Shown piece by piece: positions 36,039 through 45,141 of a stretch of DNA of 64,000 nt. The stretch spans positions 1 through 64,000 of the forward strand of contig NZ_CAMILN010000002.1 of assembly GCF_946222045.1 (NCBI RefSeq). The letters run 5' to 3'. This stretch comes from an uncultured Peptoniphilus sp. GTDB lineage: Bacteria > Bacillota > Clostridia > Tissierellales > Peptoniphilaceae. The stretch's first letter is position 1. Each line of letters begins with the position of its first letter. Position numbers and translations under genes: made by a program. The notes under the pieces were generated by a model. That model worked only from the letters and a program-made list of their open reading frames with translations, did no database searches and had not been told where the DNA came from.

Positions 36039-36887
36039 TTAAACTTCTTTACTAAAATAGGACAAAAAGAGGGCGCCAGGACCTGCATGTGTCCCAACAA
36101 CGCTACCGATTTGTATAAACTCTGGAGAAGGTATTTTATCTTCCCAAAGTTTCTTTGTCTCTCTTAGGTATTTTTCAATTTTGCTGCTATCACGACCTGT
36201 GTAGCCAAGCTTTAATGGCATGTCAAAGTCAATGGAACCAGTTTTTTCTATTTCACTAATAAAAAGATTGTTGGCATTTTTTATTCCCTTGGCCTTGCCC
36301 ACAGATGTAATTGCACCATCCTTCATAGAAAGTAGAATCTTAACAGAGAAGAGGTTTCCTAGAAGAGCTGATGTCTTTGAAATTCTTCCGCCTCTTTCAA
36401 GGTATTCTAAGGTGTCAACTAAAACAACTAGCCTTAGTCTCTTCTTAGCTTCATCAAGGAGATCTTTTATTTCTCTTGCAGACTTACCTTCCTTTACAAG
36501 TTTTGTGGCATAGTCTACAAGGGCTCCTTCTGCGTTGGAGACATTTAAACTATCTACTATAAAAATTTTATCTTCAAGGCCTTCGCTGGCAAGCTTAGCA
36601 CTTTGATAAGTTCCTGATAGTTTTGATGATAGTACAATAACCACTGCCTCGTCTCCATTATCGATTACTTCCTTGTAAACATCCATAAAGGCCACAGGAG
36701 TTGGTTGACTTGTCATAGGTAAGTCTTCCTTTTTCTCTAGCCTTTCATAAAATTCGTCTTTTGTAATATCAACTGAATCTAAGAAGTCTTCATCTCCAAA
36801 GGTAACGTGAAGAGGAACTACAATTAAGTCCTTCTCAATACTTTTTTCAACATCACAAGTTGATCCCACAATTATTTTTACTGCCAT
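36039..36887 (-). CDS. DegV family fatty-acid-binding protein
   Basis: 282 residues. Conserved DegV features: IIVGSTCDVEKS start, TSQPTPVAFMDVYKE (~57), VVIVLSSKLSGTYQSA (~88), VDTLEYLERGGRIS (~158) and the C-terminal VGTHAGPGALFLSYF. Members bind a fatty acid; the FakB-type role of presenting fatty acids to a kinase is likely but the kinase FakA is not in the window. Ribosome site GAGAGGAAA. Confidence 0.9.
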   Translation of the reverse strand: MAVKIIVGSTCDVEKSIEKDLIVVPLHVTFGDEDFLDSVDITKDEFYERLEKKEDLPMTSQPTPVAFMDVYKEVIDNGDEAVVIVLSSKLSGTYQSAKLASEGLEDKIFIVDSLNVSNAEGALVDYATKLVKEGKSAREIKDLLDEAKKRLRLVVLVDTLEYLERGGRISKTSALLGNLFSVKILLSMKDGAITSVGKAKGIKNANNLFISEIEKTGSIDFDMPLKLGYTGRDSSKIEKYLRETKKLWEDKIPSPEFIQIGSVVGTHAGPGALFLSYFSKEV

Positions 36888-36937
36888 ATATTTCCTCTCA
36901 ATTATAAATCTATAGTCTAAATTTGAAATTCATCAAA

Positions 36938-37381
36938 TTAAAGTTTTTCTTCCGTCAAGTTTTCAATGTTTTTTGAAAGGGCACCTAGGACTTCATAAAA
37001 GATTTCCTTTTTGTTCCTTGAAATATTTTTGTTTGCAAGCTCAATATATTCTAAGGTCCTTTCACTTATCTTAGACCCAATAAGTCTTCCCTTTTCTGTG
37101 AGATAAAAGCTGCCTCCGTAGTTGTTCTTATTGTTTGACTTTTTTTCTACGATGCCAGACCTTATCATTTGGTTTAGGTTTCTCGACACGTCAGACTTAT
37201 CCTTGCCGCTTATCTTTGCAAGCTCCATAGAATTTAGTTTGTCGTGGTCGTAAAGGGCCAACATATAGATGAGCTGACTAGCATTTAAACCAAAGTCCTT
37301 CATAACTTGGCCTGCTAACTTTTGCCAGTTCTTTACAAGATTAAAGATCTCGCTGGAAAAGTAATTGAATTTATCTAGCAT
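36938..37381 (-). CDS. MarR-family transcriptional regulator
   Basis: About 147 residues. Winged helix in the middle: LNASQLIYMLALYDHDKLNS, AKISGKDKSDVSRNLNQMIR and wing GSFYLTEKGRLIGSKI. A perfect 16-base palindrome lies over its -35 (37426), implying autoregulation. The ATG at 37381 is preferred; GTG at 37387 is also possible because the ribosome site (GTGGGG) is weak. DegV is 50 bases downstream and may be co-transcribed. Confidence 0.85.
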   Translation of the reverse strand: MLDKFNYFSSEIFNLVKNWQKLAGQVMKDFGLNASQLIYMLALYDHDKLNSMELAKISGKDKSDVSRNLNQMIRSGIVEKKSNNKNNYGGSFYLTEKGRLIGSKISERTLEYIELANKNISRNKKEIFYEVLGALSKNIENLTEEKL

Positions 37382-37410
37382 AAACACCCCACTAATTTGA
37401 TGTAAATTTA

Positions 37411-37439
37411 AGTATAAATAATACTTGTTGACATGTCAA
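37411..37439 (-). promoter_or_regulatory. Promoter of the MarR gene
   Basis: On the minus strand TTGACA (37439-37434), 17-base spacer, TATACT (37416-37411). Confidence 0.7.
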
Positions 37440-37441
37440 CA
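37426..37441. promoter_or_regulatory. MarR operator: perfect 16-bp palindrome
   Basis: TGTTGACATGTCAACA is exactly self-complementary and contains the -35 hexamer of the MarR promoter. It also lies in front of the divergent gene at 37521, which may share the control. Confidence 0.75.
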
Positions 37442-37520
37442 TTTAAATCTTTGAAGATTTTTTATTAAAAATTTGTGTTAAAATGTCATGAGAGATGAAA
37501 TTTCTTAAGGAGATGATTTT

Positions 37521-38204
37521 ATCAATAGGTATTCAAAAATAACTAATAAGACAAAGAGGGAAATTGTCCTCTTAAAGGCAAGACCTTGCAAGTGGGGCAA
37601 GTGTACTTTTTGTGATTATATAGATGATAATGAGATAGATAATAAGAAGATAGACGAGATAAATCTAGAAGTTTTAAAAAATGTCACAGGAGAGTTTGGA
37701 GTCCTAGAAGTGATTGATTCAGCATCAGTTTTTGATTTGACAGAAAATACTCTTAAAGAAATAAAAAAAGTAGTTGAAGAAAAAAATATAAAGAGATTAT
37801 TTTTTGAAGCTCACTGGATTTATAGGAATAGGCTTGATGAGATAAGAGACTTTTTTGGGATTCCCATAACTTTTAAGACAGGAATAGAAACTTTTGACAA
37901 TGACTTTAGGGAAAACATCTTAAAAAAGGGGGCAGACTTTAAAGACTATAGAGAAGTTAAAAAATATTTTGACTCTCCATGTGTCATGGTGGGCATAAAG
38001 GGTCAGACAAGAGAAATGATAGATAGGGACATGGAAATTATAAAAGAATTTTCTCATGCCACAGTAAATATTTTTATGAACAACTCCACAGACATCAAAA
38101 GAGATGAAGACCTTGTTAAGTGGTTTGTAGAAAAATACAGGTATCTTGAAGATAATCCAAGAGTTGATATTTTATTTGAAATAACAGATTTTGGTGTGGG
38201 CTAA
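37521..38204 (+). CDS. Radical-SAM-like protein with no standard start codon
   Basis: The frame is open from the TAA at 37506-37508 to TAA at 38202-38204. Conserved-looking sequence starts at once: INRYSKITNK, then LLKARPCKWGKCTFCDYIDD, a CX4CX2C cluster of the Elp3/YhcC kind, and later FFEAHWIYRNRLDEIRDFFG, VMVGIKGQTREMIDRD and ITDFGVG. No ATG, GTG or TTG precedes this part; the first GTG is at 37710, which would remove the Cys motif. AAGGAG (37507-37512) is 8 bases before ATC 37521, so ATC in place of ATG is the likely initiation codon or a start-loss mutation. Function unknown; possibly a tRNA or cofactor modification enzyme. Confidence 0.65.
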   Translation: MNRYSKITNKTKREIVLLKARPCKWGKCTFCDYIDDNEIDNKKIDEINLEVLKNVTGEFGVLEVIDSASVFDLTENTLKEIKKVVEEKNIKRLFFEAHWIYRNRLDEIRDFFGIPITFKTGIETFDNDFRENILKKGADFKDYREVKKYFDSPCVMVGIKGQTREMIDRDMEIIKEFSHATVNIFMNNSTDIKRDEDLVKWFVEKYRYLEDNPRVDILFEITDFGVG

Positions 38205-38209
38205 AAAAG

Positions 38210-38241
38210 ACGCTGTGATTAAATTAACAGCGTCCTTTTTT
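38210..38241. terminator. Bidirectional terminator
   Basis: GACGCTGT (38210-38217) / ACAGCGTC (38228-38235) with CTTTTTT on the plus side and AAAAAA (T on minus) on the left. Confidence 0.85.
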
Positions 38242-38591
38242 CATTCATACTTCCTATATTTTAATATTTTATAAATAGTTAAAATAGATAAGGAACTAAG
38301 AAAAATAAAAACATGATTTTGTGGTGATTCAGATGCCATTGGAGAAATAAAATCTTCAATAAAGAATTCTATCAAAACTAAAATAATATAAATTATAGCA
38401 AGACATTTTATATGGTTACTAAACTTAAAACTATAAATTTTTTCAAAAAAGCTTAAAATAAGTAGGCTTAAAATACTATATATCAAGACAACTATTTTAT
38501 TTATTGGATAAAAATAGTTTACAAATGCAAGTGCTATAAAGACAAATAGATATAGGATATGCAAATTTTTATTTTTTAAAAGTTTCATCAT
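38241..38591 (-). CDS. Small four-helix membrane protein, unknown
   Basis: 116 residues, almost entirely hydrophobic, about four helices, ending ILKYRKYE. Richer in ATA/AAT codons than neighbours. AAGGA precedes two adjacent ATGs (38591 and 38588); either may be used. No family recognised. Confidence 0.6.
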   Translation of the reverse strand: MMKLLKNKNLHILYLFVFIALAFVNYFYPINKIVVLIYSILSLLILSFFEKIYSFKFSNHIKCLAIIYIILVLIEFFIEDFISPMASESPQNHVFIFLSSLSILTIYKILKYRKYE

Positions 38592-38712
38592 AAGTTCCTT
38601 TCAATTAATAATAGTATTATTTTAACAAAAAATAAGGATTTATGATTTGAAAATTAAATTTTTTGGAAGCTAGTCATGAATTATTTTCTTACAATTTAAT
38701 ATAAGTTGACAT

Positions 38713-38741
38713 AAAAATACCCGGTGAATTTTCCACCGGGT
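38713..38741 (-). terminator. Terminator of the AbgT transporter gene
   Basis: ACCCGGTG (38719-38726) / CACCGGGT (38734-38741); minus strand continues ATTTTT. Confidence 0.8.
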
Positions 38742-38764
38742 TTATTTTTTGAGAATATTTTATT

Positions 38765-40342
38765 TTAAATAAATAACATTGAAACCATGTCTTGTACGTG
38801 AAGTGGTGCTTCAGGTCCAACTGGAATTCCAAGTAGGTACCAAACTATCATTAGTAGTGACCAACCTACTAGGAAGCACATGGAGTATGGAAGCATCATT
38901 GATGTAAGTGTTCCAAGTCCAGAGTCCTTGTCGTATTTTTGCATGAATACAACGATCATTGCAAAGTAAGACATAAGTGGTGTGATGATATTTGTTGAAG
39001 AGTCACCAATTCTATATGCAACTTGTGTAAGTGCAGGTGATAGTCCAAGGTTATACATCATTGGCACGAAGATTGGAGCCATGATCGCCCATTTTGCTGA
39101 AGCTGATCCCATGAATAGGTTAAGGAAGGCTGATAGCAAGATGAACAATAATAAAAGTGGAAGACCTTTTAAGTTAATTGAATCTAAAAAGTCTGCTCCG
39201 TTCTTTGCAAGGATAAGTCCAAGGTTTGTCTTATTGAAGTAAGATACGAATTGTGCTGCGAAGAATGCTAGTACAAGGTATCCGCCCATTCCTTGCATTG
39301 CCTTAGTCATTGTGTCAACTAAATCGTGTGAAGTCTTAATTGTTCCTACTGTCTTACCGTAAACAAGTCCTGGAACTAAGAATAGTAGAAGCATTGCTGG
39401 AATAAGTCCGTGACCTAAGAAGTACTTAAGAGTCATTGCATTCTTACCTTCTTCAAACGCTCTAAATGGAGCATTTGCTGGGAACATTAAGAAGGCCATT
39501 ATAGCTACAAAGATAATTAGGGCTATAAGTGCGTTTCTAAGACCCTTTCTTTCTAAGTCAGTAAGAGGTTCTTCATCTGCCTTATATGAACCTGTGTATT
39601 TTCCCAAGTTCTTTTCAACGATTTTATTTGTAACTAGTGTACCAACAAATGTTATAAAGAATGTTGAAACAAATAGGAAGTACCAGTTACAAGTAGCAGC
39701 GAGACTCATATCAATTCCACCAGCTCTTAGGGCTTCGTTTGTTATGTCTGTAAGTAGTGGGTCAGTTGTACCAAGAAGTAGGTTAGCTGAGAAACCGCCA
39801 CTAACACCAGCGAAGGCAGCTGCTATACCAGCAAGTGGATGACGACCTGCGTTAGCGAAGATAAGTGCACCTAGTGGAACTACAACTAGGTATCCTGCGT
39901 CAGATGCGATATTTGACATAACACCTGCGAAAACTACTGTGGCTGATAAAACTGTTGGGTTAACATTTGATAATAATTTCTTTAGAGTGGAATCAAATAG
40001 TCCACTGTTTTCAGCAACACCAACACCAAGCATAGCTACTAGTACTGTTCCTAGTGGAGCAAAGCCTGTGAAGTTTTCTGTTGCTGAGTTAAAGATGTAA
40101 GCTAGACCTTCCCAGTTAAGTAGAGAAACAGCCTCTTTAGTTACTTTTTCTCCTGCTTTAGCATCGAAATATGTTACGTTCATGCCAGATTTTGCTGCAA
40201 AATATGAAACTATGATTACGATTACACTAAGTATTGCAAAAATTATGGCTGGGTGAGGTAATTTGTTACCAACTACTTCAACGCCTTTCAGAAAGCCACC
40301 GACATCATTTTGATCTTTGACTTTTTTGTTTTGTTCTTTCAT
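38765..40342 (-). CDS. AbgT family transporter
   Basis: 525 residues, polytopic. The N-terminal NKLPHPAIIFAILSVIVI, SNIASDAGYLVVVPLGALIF and GVSGGFSANLLLGTTDPLL, plus C-terminal GDSSTNIITPLMSYF, are AbgT-family hallmarks. Members import p-aminobenzoyl-glutamate or export antifolates; which of these applies is not visible. The M20D amidohydrolase at 12246 belongs to the family that processes such conjugates but is not linked. Transcribed alone; divergent from sdaAB. Confidence 0.92.
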   Translation of the reverse strand: MKEQNKKVKDQNDVGGFLKGVEVVGNKLPHPAIIFAILSVIVIIVSYFAAKSGMNVTYFDAKAGEKVTKEAVSLLNWEGLAYIFNSATENFTGFAPLGTVLVAMLGVGVAENSGLFDSTLKKLLSNVNPTVLSATVVFAGVMSNIASDAGYLVVVPLGALIFANAGRHPLAGIAAAFAGVSGGFSANLLLGTTDPLLTDITNEALRAGGIDMSLAATCNWYFLFVSTFFITFVGTLVTNKIVEKNLGKYTGSYKADEEPLTDLERKGLRNALIALIIFVAIMAFLMFPANAPFRAFEEGKNAMTLKYFLGHGLIPAMLLLFLVPGLVYGKTVGTIKTSHDLVDTMTKAMQGMGGYLVLAFFAAQFVSYFNKTNLGLILAKNGADFLDSINLKGLPLLLLFILLSAFLNLFMGSASAKWAIMAPIFVPMMYNLGLSPALTQVAYRIGDSSTNIITPLMSYFAMIVVFMQKYDKDSGLGTLTSMMLPYSMCFLVGWSLLMIVWYLLGIPVGPEAPLHVQDMVSMLFI

Positions 40343-40424
40343 AAATTCCTCCTATTAAATGAAAATAATATCCTCATAATTTAATACTATATTATCTATG
40401 ATACACTTGCAAGAAATATTTGGT

Positions 40425-40453
40425 TTTGCTGCAAATGTTTGTAATACAGCAAA
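40425..40453. promoter_or_regulatory. Inverted repeat in the abgT/sdaAB divergent region
   Basis: TTTGCTG (40425-40431) and CAGCAAA (40447-40453) are exact complements separated by 15 bases, a plausible operator for either gene. No family signature recognised. Confidence 0.35.
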
Positions 40454-40590
40454 GGGATAAAGTTAAGCTTTTGTTAATCCATTTATAAAAGTGAAAGAAT
40501 AAGTTAAATAACCACTCTTCAAGTCCAAATTCATTTCACAAATTAAGTATATTATGCTAAAATAAGGTCTAAGAAATAAGGGGGAGTCCA

Positions 40591-41259
40591 ATGAAAGAGT
40601 ATAGTTCGTTTGAAATTCTTGGACCAGTAATGGTTGGTCCATCATCATCTCACACTGCAGGCGCTTGCAAAATTGCAAGACTAGCTGCAAAAATATGTCC
40701 AGATGATTATGAAAGCGTTGAGTTTTATCTTCATGGATCTTTTGCTTTTACATACAAGGGCCATGGAACAGATAGGGCGCTCTTAGGTGGAATAATGGGA
40801 TTCAAAACCTATGATAGCTCTATTAGGGATGCCTATGAAATTGCAGATGAGAGGGGAATTAAGTATTCCTTCATACCAATGAATTTGGGCGAAGATTATC
40901 ACCCAAACACTGTTAAAATTAAATTTAATTACAAGGATAGGGATAGCGAGTATGTAATAGGATCTTCAATTGGTGGTGGAAACATGATAATTGTTGACAT
41001 CAATGGAATTGAAGTAGAATATGATGGAAAGTTCCCTACATTCTTATTCCAATATCCAGAACAGAAGGGCGTAATAGCAGATGTGTCAACTATTCTTGCT
41101 GACGAATCCTACAATATTGAATCTATAAACACTACTAAGGATGAGCTTACAAATATTGTAACCCTAACTGTGGAATTAGATGAAAGTGCAAACAAAAATG
41201 TAGTAGATAAATTGTTAAATAATTCCAGATATATCACATCAAAATATGTGGAGGTTTAA
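40591..41259 (+). CDS. sdaAB: L-serine dehydratase, iron-sulfur type, beta subunit
   Basis: 222 residues. GPVMVGPSSSHTAGACKIAR at the N-terminus is the conserved beta-subunit motif, and residues ~148-220 form an ACT domain (GVIADVSTILADESYNIESI). With the alpha subunit it converts serine to pyruvate and ammonia. The alpha gene starts at the next base. AAGGGGGAG precedes the start. Confidence 0.95.
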   Translation: MKEYSSFEILGPVMVGPSSSHTAGACKIARLAAKICPDDYESVEFYLHGSFAFTYKGHGTDRALLGGIMGFKTYDSSIRDAYEIADERGIKYSFIPMNLGEDYHPNTVKIKFNYKDRDSEYVIGSSIGGGNMIIVDINGIEVEYDGKFPTFLFQYPEQKGVIADVSTILADESYNIESINTTKDELTNIVTLTVELDESANKNVVDKLLNNSRYITSKYVEV

Positions 41260-42141
41260 ATGTTAAATACAGCTAAAGAAGTTATTGAAGCATGTAAAAA
41301 AGATAATATCCACATCTACGATTTAGTTCTTAGGGAAGAAACAAAGGCCCTTAATATGACTGAAGAAGAGATGAAGGACAAACTTAAAGGAATACTAGGT
41401 GTAATGAGAGGATCATCTCAAGAGACACTGGACAAATCCTTTGAAACTGAATATAAAATGATAGACGGTTTTGCAAAAATGATGAACGACTATCAAAAGG
41501 AAAAAGACCCTTTAACTAGCAAATTCCTAGTTAGGGCAATGGCTATGGCCTTTTCCACATCTGAGACAAACGCAAACATGGGGACTATTGCAGCAGCACC
41601 TACTGCTGGAAGTTCTGGCATAATGCCAGCAGCCTTAATGGCAGCCAAAGAAAAGTATGACTTAGATGATGAGGTTTTAATAAATGGACTACTGACATCA
41701 ATAGGAATAGGGCAAATTATTGGTAAATATGCAACATTCGCTGGTGCTGAAGGTGGATGTCAAGCAGAGTGTGGGTCTGCCAGCGCTATGGCAGCAGCTG
41801 CACTAGTTGAGATGCTTGGCGGAAGTCCAGAAGAAGCACTATCAGCAGCCAGCATTACACTTATTAATGTAATGGGGCTAGCCTGTGACCCAATAGCAGG
41901 ACTAGTAGAGTATCCATGTACTTTTAGGAACGCATCAGGTGTTATGAACTCTTTCATATCAACTGATATGGCCCTAGCAGGTATTAAATCAATTGTTCCC
42001 TTTGACGAAGTTTGTCAAGCAATGGGAGAAGTTGGTCACTTGCTACATGAATCTATTAGGGAGACTGGTCTTGGAGGATTAGCAGGCACAAAAACTGGCC
42101 AAGAAATCAGGGCTAAGTTTTTAAATATTAAGGAGGATTAA
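41260..42141 (+). CDS. sdaAA: L-serine dehydratase, iron-sulfur type, alpha subunit
   Basis: 293 residues. Cluster-binding Cys lie in EGGCQAECGSASAMAAAALV, GLACDPIAGLVEYPC; TAGSSGIMPAAL and the C-terminal GLGGLAGTKTG are family signatures. Catalytic [4Fe-4S] subunit of anaerobic serine deamination. Four bases separate it from the symporter gene, so serine import and breakdown are probably one operon. Confidence 0.95.
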   Translation: MLNTAKEVIEACKKDNIHIYDLVLREETKALNMTEEEMKDKLKGILGVMRGSSQETLDKSFETEYKMIDGFAKMMNDYQKEKDPLTSKFLVRAMAMAFSTSETNANMGTIAAAPTAGSSGIMPAALMAAKEKYDLDDEVLINGLLTSIGIGQIIGKYATFAGAEGGCQAECGSASAMAAAALVEMLGGSPEEALSAASITLINVMGLACDPIAGLVEYPCTFRNASGVMNSFISTDMALAGIKSIVPFDEVCQAMGEVGHLLHESIRETGLGGLAGTKTGQEIRAKFLNIKED

Positions 42142-42145
42142 AGAA

Positions 42146-43381
42146 ATGAAAGAAAAGAAAAAAATAGGTCTGATTCCTAGACTTATTATTGCCATTGCAC
42201 TTGGGGTTCTTGTTGGACAATTTTTACCAGAAGTTGTAACTCAAGTAGCAATTACAATATCAGGATTATTTGGAAAGTTCCTAAACTTTATAATCCCACT
42301 AATGATTATTGCCTTTGTATCTAAGGGTATAGCAGACCTTTCAGAAGGTGCTGGTAAACTTTTAGGAGCAACAGTAGCTCTAGCATATGGATCTACATTA
42401 ATTGCAGGTTCATTATCTTATACAATGGCAAGAAACATATTCCCAAGCTTTATTAGACCAGAGCTTGCAGAAGAAATTCAAAAAGCAACAGCAAATGAAG
42501 TTGCACCGTTATTTGAAATTCCACTAGCACCTTTCATTGATGTAACAGCAGCACTTGTACTTGCATTTATGATTGGACTTACAGTTTCAGCTATAAGGGC
42601 TAAAGGATCTGGAGAAGTATTTTACAAAGCAATTAATGAATTCAACGAAATTATAAATCTAGTACTAGCAAAATTTGTAATTCCACTACTACCATTCTTT
42701 ATCTTTGGTAACTTCTGTAACCTATCATACTCAGGTTCAGTATTTGCAATTCTTGGAATATTCTGGAAGATCTTCATCTGCATCATTATACTACACCTAC
42801 TTTACCTAGTAGTACAATTCTCACTTGCAGGAGGATACACAGGAAGAAATCCTTTCAAATGCTTAAAAGAAGCAGTTCCAGCTTACCTAACAGCAGCAGG
42901 TACACAATCATCTGCAGCAACTATTCCAGTTAACGTTGCTTGTAACAGAAAAATGGGTGTTACAGCTCAAATTAGAGAATTCTGTATCCCACTTTGTGCA
43001 ACAGTTCACTTAGCAGGATCAATGATTACTCTTACAGCTTGCGTATTTACATTACTAACAATGTTTGATATGCCACACTCTTTCCCACTAATACTTAAAT
43101 TTATTGCAGTTCTTGGAGTTGCTATGGTTGCAGCACCAGGTGCGCCAGGTGGAGCAGTAATGAGTGCTATTCCATTCCTACCAGTGGTTGGAATTGATTC
43201 ATCAGGAACACTTGCTACAATTTTAATTTCACTATACCTAACTCAAGACTCTTTTGGTACAGCTTGTAACGTAACAGGCGACAACGCTATTTCTATGGCA
43301 GTTGAAAAAATCTATTACAAACACATTGTAAAGAGACCTATCCCAGAAGAAGACTTCGATGATGGTAGAATAAACCTATAA
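42146..43381 (+). CDS. Dicarboxylate/amino acid:cation symporter (DAACS family)
   Basis: 411 residues. The glutamate-transporter fold is visible: N-terminal LIIAIALGVLVGQFLP, hairpin 1 with YLTAAGTQSSAATIPVNVAC (serine-rich motif), HLAGSMITLTACVFTLL, APGAPGGAVMSAIPFL (hairpin 2) and the cation site DNAISMAVEKIYY. Behind sdaAB-sdaAA, so serine or threonine (SstT-like role) is the most likely substrate; glutamate or aspartate is the alternative. Followed by a terminator. Confidence 0.88.
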   Translation: MKEKKKIGLIPRLIIAIALGVLVGQFLPEVVTQVAITISGLFGKFLNFIIPLMIIAFVSKGIADLSEGAGKLLGATVALAYGSTLIAGSLSYTMARNIFPSFIRPELAEEIQKATANEVAPLFEIPLAPFIDVTAALVLAFMIGLTVSAIRAKGSGEVFYKAINEFNEIINLVLAKFVIPLLPFFIFGNFCNLSYSGSVFAILGIFWKIFICIIILHLLYLVVQFSLAGGYTGRNPFKCLKEAVPAYLTAAGTQSSAATIPVNVACNRKMGVTAQIREFCIPLCATVHLAGSMITLTACVFTLLTMFDMPHSFPLILKFIAVLGVAMVAAPGAPGGAVMSAIPFLPVVGIDSSGTLATILISLYLTQDSFGTACNVTGDNAISMAVEKIYYKHIVKRPIPEEDFDDGRINL

Positions 43382-43401
43382 TTTAAAAGCATATTTACCT
43401 A

Positions 43402-43430
43402 AAAAGCTATGTCAATGACATGGCTTTTTT
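43402..43430 (+). terminator. Terminator of the serine operon
   Basis: AAAAGCTATGTC / GACATGGCTTTT stem with a three-base loop (one G-U pair), then TTTT. Confidence 0.8.
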
Positions 43431-43492
43431 CTTTTGCAAAATAATTTTTATAAATTTGGTATAATGAAGTAAAGGTTGGTGGGAGACAGAAG

Positions 43493-44227
43493 ATGAAGAC
43501 TGTACTTATAACTGGTGCCTCTCGTGGAATAGGAAGAGATATTGCAAGAAGGCTTGCAAGAGAAGATTACAGGCTTATTATCAACTACAATAAGTCAGAG
43601 GAAGCAGCAAGAGAACTAGAAAAAGAAATAAGAGAAATGGGCAAAGACGCCCTTGCCATAAGAGCAGACATAAGAAAATTTTCTGAAGTTGAAGAAATGT
43701 TTAAAGAAGTAGAGAGAAGATTTAAGGGAGTTGACATCCTAATTAACAACGCAGGTATTTCTTCCTACGCCCTCTTCCAAGATATTGACGAAGAAACTTG
43801 GGACGAGATTTTTGATGTAAATGTAAAGGGAGTTTACAACGCAATTCACGCAGCCCTTCCCTATATGCTAGAGAAGCATTCAGGAAAGATCTTGAACATG
43901 ACATCAATTTGGGGAATAGTAGGAGGGTCAATGGAGAGTCACTACTCAGCGACTAAGGGAGCCATCAACGCACTTACAAAAGCCCTGGCCCAAGAACTTG
44001 GCTATTCGGGCATAACAGTTAACGCAGTTGCCCCAGGTGCAGTGGATACACCAATGACAAGAGAGATTGGGACAGACAACCTCTGCATCTTATCAGAAGA
44101 CATACCCATGGGTAGACTTGCAACTACAGAAGAGATTGCAGAACTCGTTGCATTTATGGTTTCAGAAAAAAATTCTTACATGACGGGACAAATAATTTCG
44201 CCCAACGGTGGAATGATTGTATATTGA
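43493..44227 (+). CDS. Short-chain dehydrogenase (FabG/YmfI-like)
   Basis: 244 residues, NAD(P)-dependent SDR fold: VLITGASRGIGRDIA (cofactor), INNAGIS, catalytic Ser in LNMTSIWGIVG and Tyr-Lys in HYSATKGAINALTKA, PGAVDTPMT. The SIWG sequence in the Ser region resembles YmfI, the EF-P 5-aminopentanone reductase, more than typical FabG, and there are no fatty-acid genes nearby. First gene of an apparent operon with the lipid kinase and folD. Confidence 0.85.
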   Translation: MKTVLITGASRGIGRDIARRLAREDYRLIINYNKSEEAARELEKEIREMGKDALAIRADIRKFSEVEEMFKEVERRFKGVDILINNAGISSYALFQDIDEETWDEIFDVNVKGVYNAIHAALPYMLEKHSGKILNMTSIWGIVGGSMESHYSATKGAINALTKALAQELGYSGITVNAVAPGAVDTPMTREIGTDNLCILSEDIPMGRLATTEEIAELVAFMVSEKNSYMTGQIISPNGGMIVY

Positions 44228-44247
44228 TTTAAAAGAGAGATGTTAAA

Positions 44248-45141
44248 ATGAAAATTTTATTTATTTACAACCCAAATTCTGGGGACGAAAGTGGAAAAGA
44301 ATTTGTTGGAAAAATAGAAGATAAGCTTAAAAAATATTTTGATGAAGTTATCTTAAAAGAAACAAAAAAAGCTGGAGATGGGACAAAGTTTGTTGAAGAA
44401 ATAAGAGACGTAGATTCCATTGGTGCTTTTGGTGGCGATGGAACTATTAATGAAGTCCTACTTGGAATGAAAAATATTGATTCTAAAGCAAAACTCCTAA
44501 TACTGCCAGGTGGAACAGGAAACTTATTGGGCCAAAGACTTAATATTTCTCAAGATAAAGAAGAAGCACTAGAGTCTTTTGATTTTAAAAAGACACAAAA
44601 GATTGACTTAGGAAGGGTTAACGATAAAATTTTCAGCCTCTTTGCATCAATTGGTGCAGTTCCAGAAGCAATTCATGAAGTTTCTTCTGAAGAGAAATCA
44701 AAAATTGGAGGACTTGCTTATGTAAAAAAATCCATTGAAAAATTAACCACATCAGAAAAATATAATTTTGACGTTAAATCAGATGGTGGAAATTACTCTG
44801 GTCCAGTAGATCATCTAATAGTAGGACTTTCAAATAAAATTGGAAAGCTTGAATTCACATCTGAAAATAAAGAAATGAATAATGGATATGCAAATTTATT
44901 TATTCTAACTAAGGATTCCATTAAAGATAGGCTTGAATTATTGAAAGACTCAATAGAAGGAGAAGTGGAGCAGGGCAAAAATATTTTGGACTTCACCGTT
45001 AAAGAAGCGGAGATTTATTCAATAGATGATAAAGAAGTAAGACTTGATATAGATGGAGATGAGGGACCAAAACTTCCTGTAAAGATAAAGATTTTAAAGG
45101 AAGCTGTTGAAGTTTATATCCCGAGAGAGGAATTAACATGA
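44248..45141 (+). CDS. Diacylglycerol kinase family lipid kinase
   Basis: 297 residues. MKILFIYNPNSGDESGKEF start, GAFGGDGTINEVL nucleotide motif (~70), LPGGTGNLLGQRL (~92), and a C-terminal beta-strand DIDGDEGPKLPVKI. DagK/YegS-type kinases phosphorylate diacylglycerol or related lipids, here probably feeding phosphatidic acid back from LTA synthesis. It overlaps folD by 4 bases (ATGA). Confidence 0.88.
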   Translation: MKILFIYNPNSGDESGKEFVGKIEDKLKKYFDEVILKETKKAGDGTKFVEEIRDVDSIGAFGGDGTINEVLLGMKNIDSKAKLLILPGGTGNLLGQRLNISQDKEEALESFDFKKTQKIDLGRVNDKIFSLFASIGAVPEAIHEVSSEEKSKIGGLAYVKKSIEKLTTSEKYNFDVKSDGGNYSGPVDHLIVGLSNKIGKLEFTSENKEMNNGYANLFILTKDSIKDRLELLKDSIEGEVEQGKNILDFTVKEAEIYSIDDKEVRLDIDGDEGPKLPVKIKILKEAVEVYIPREELT

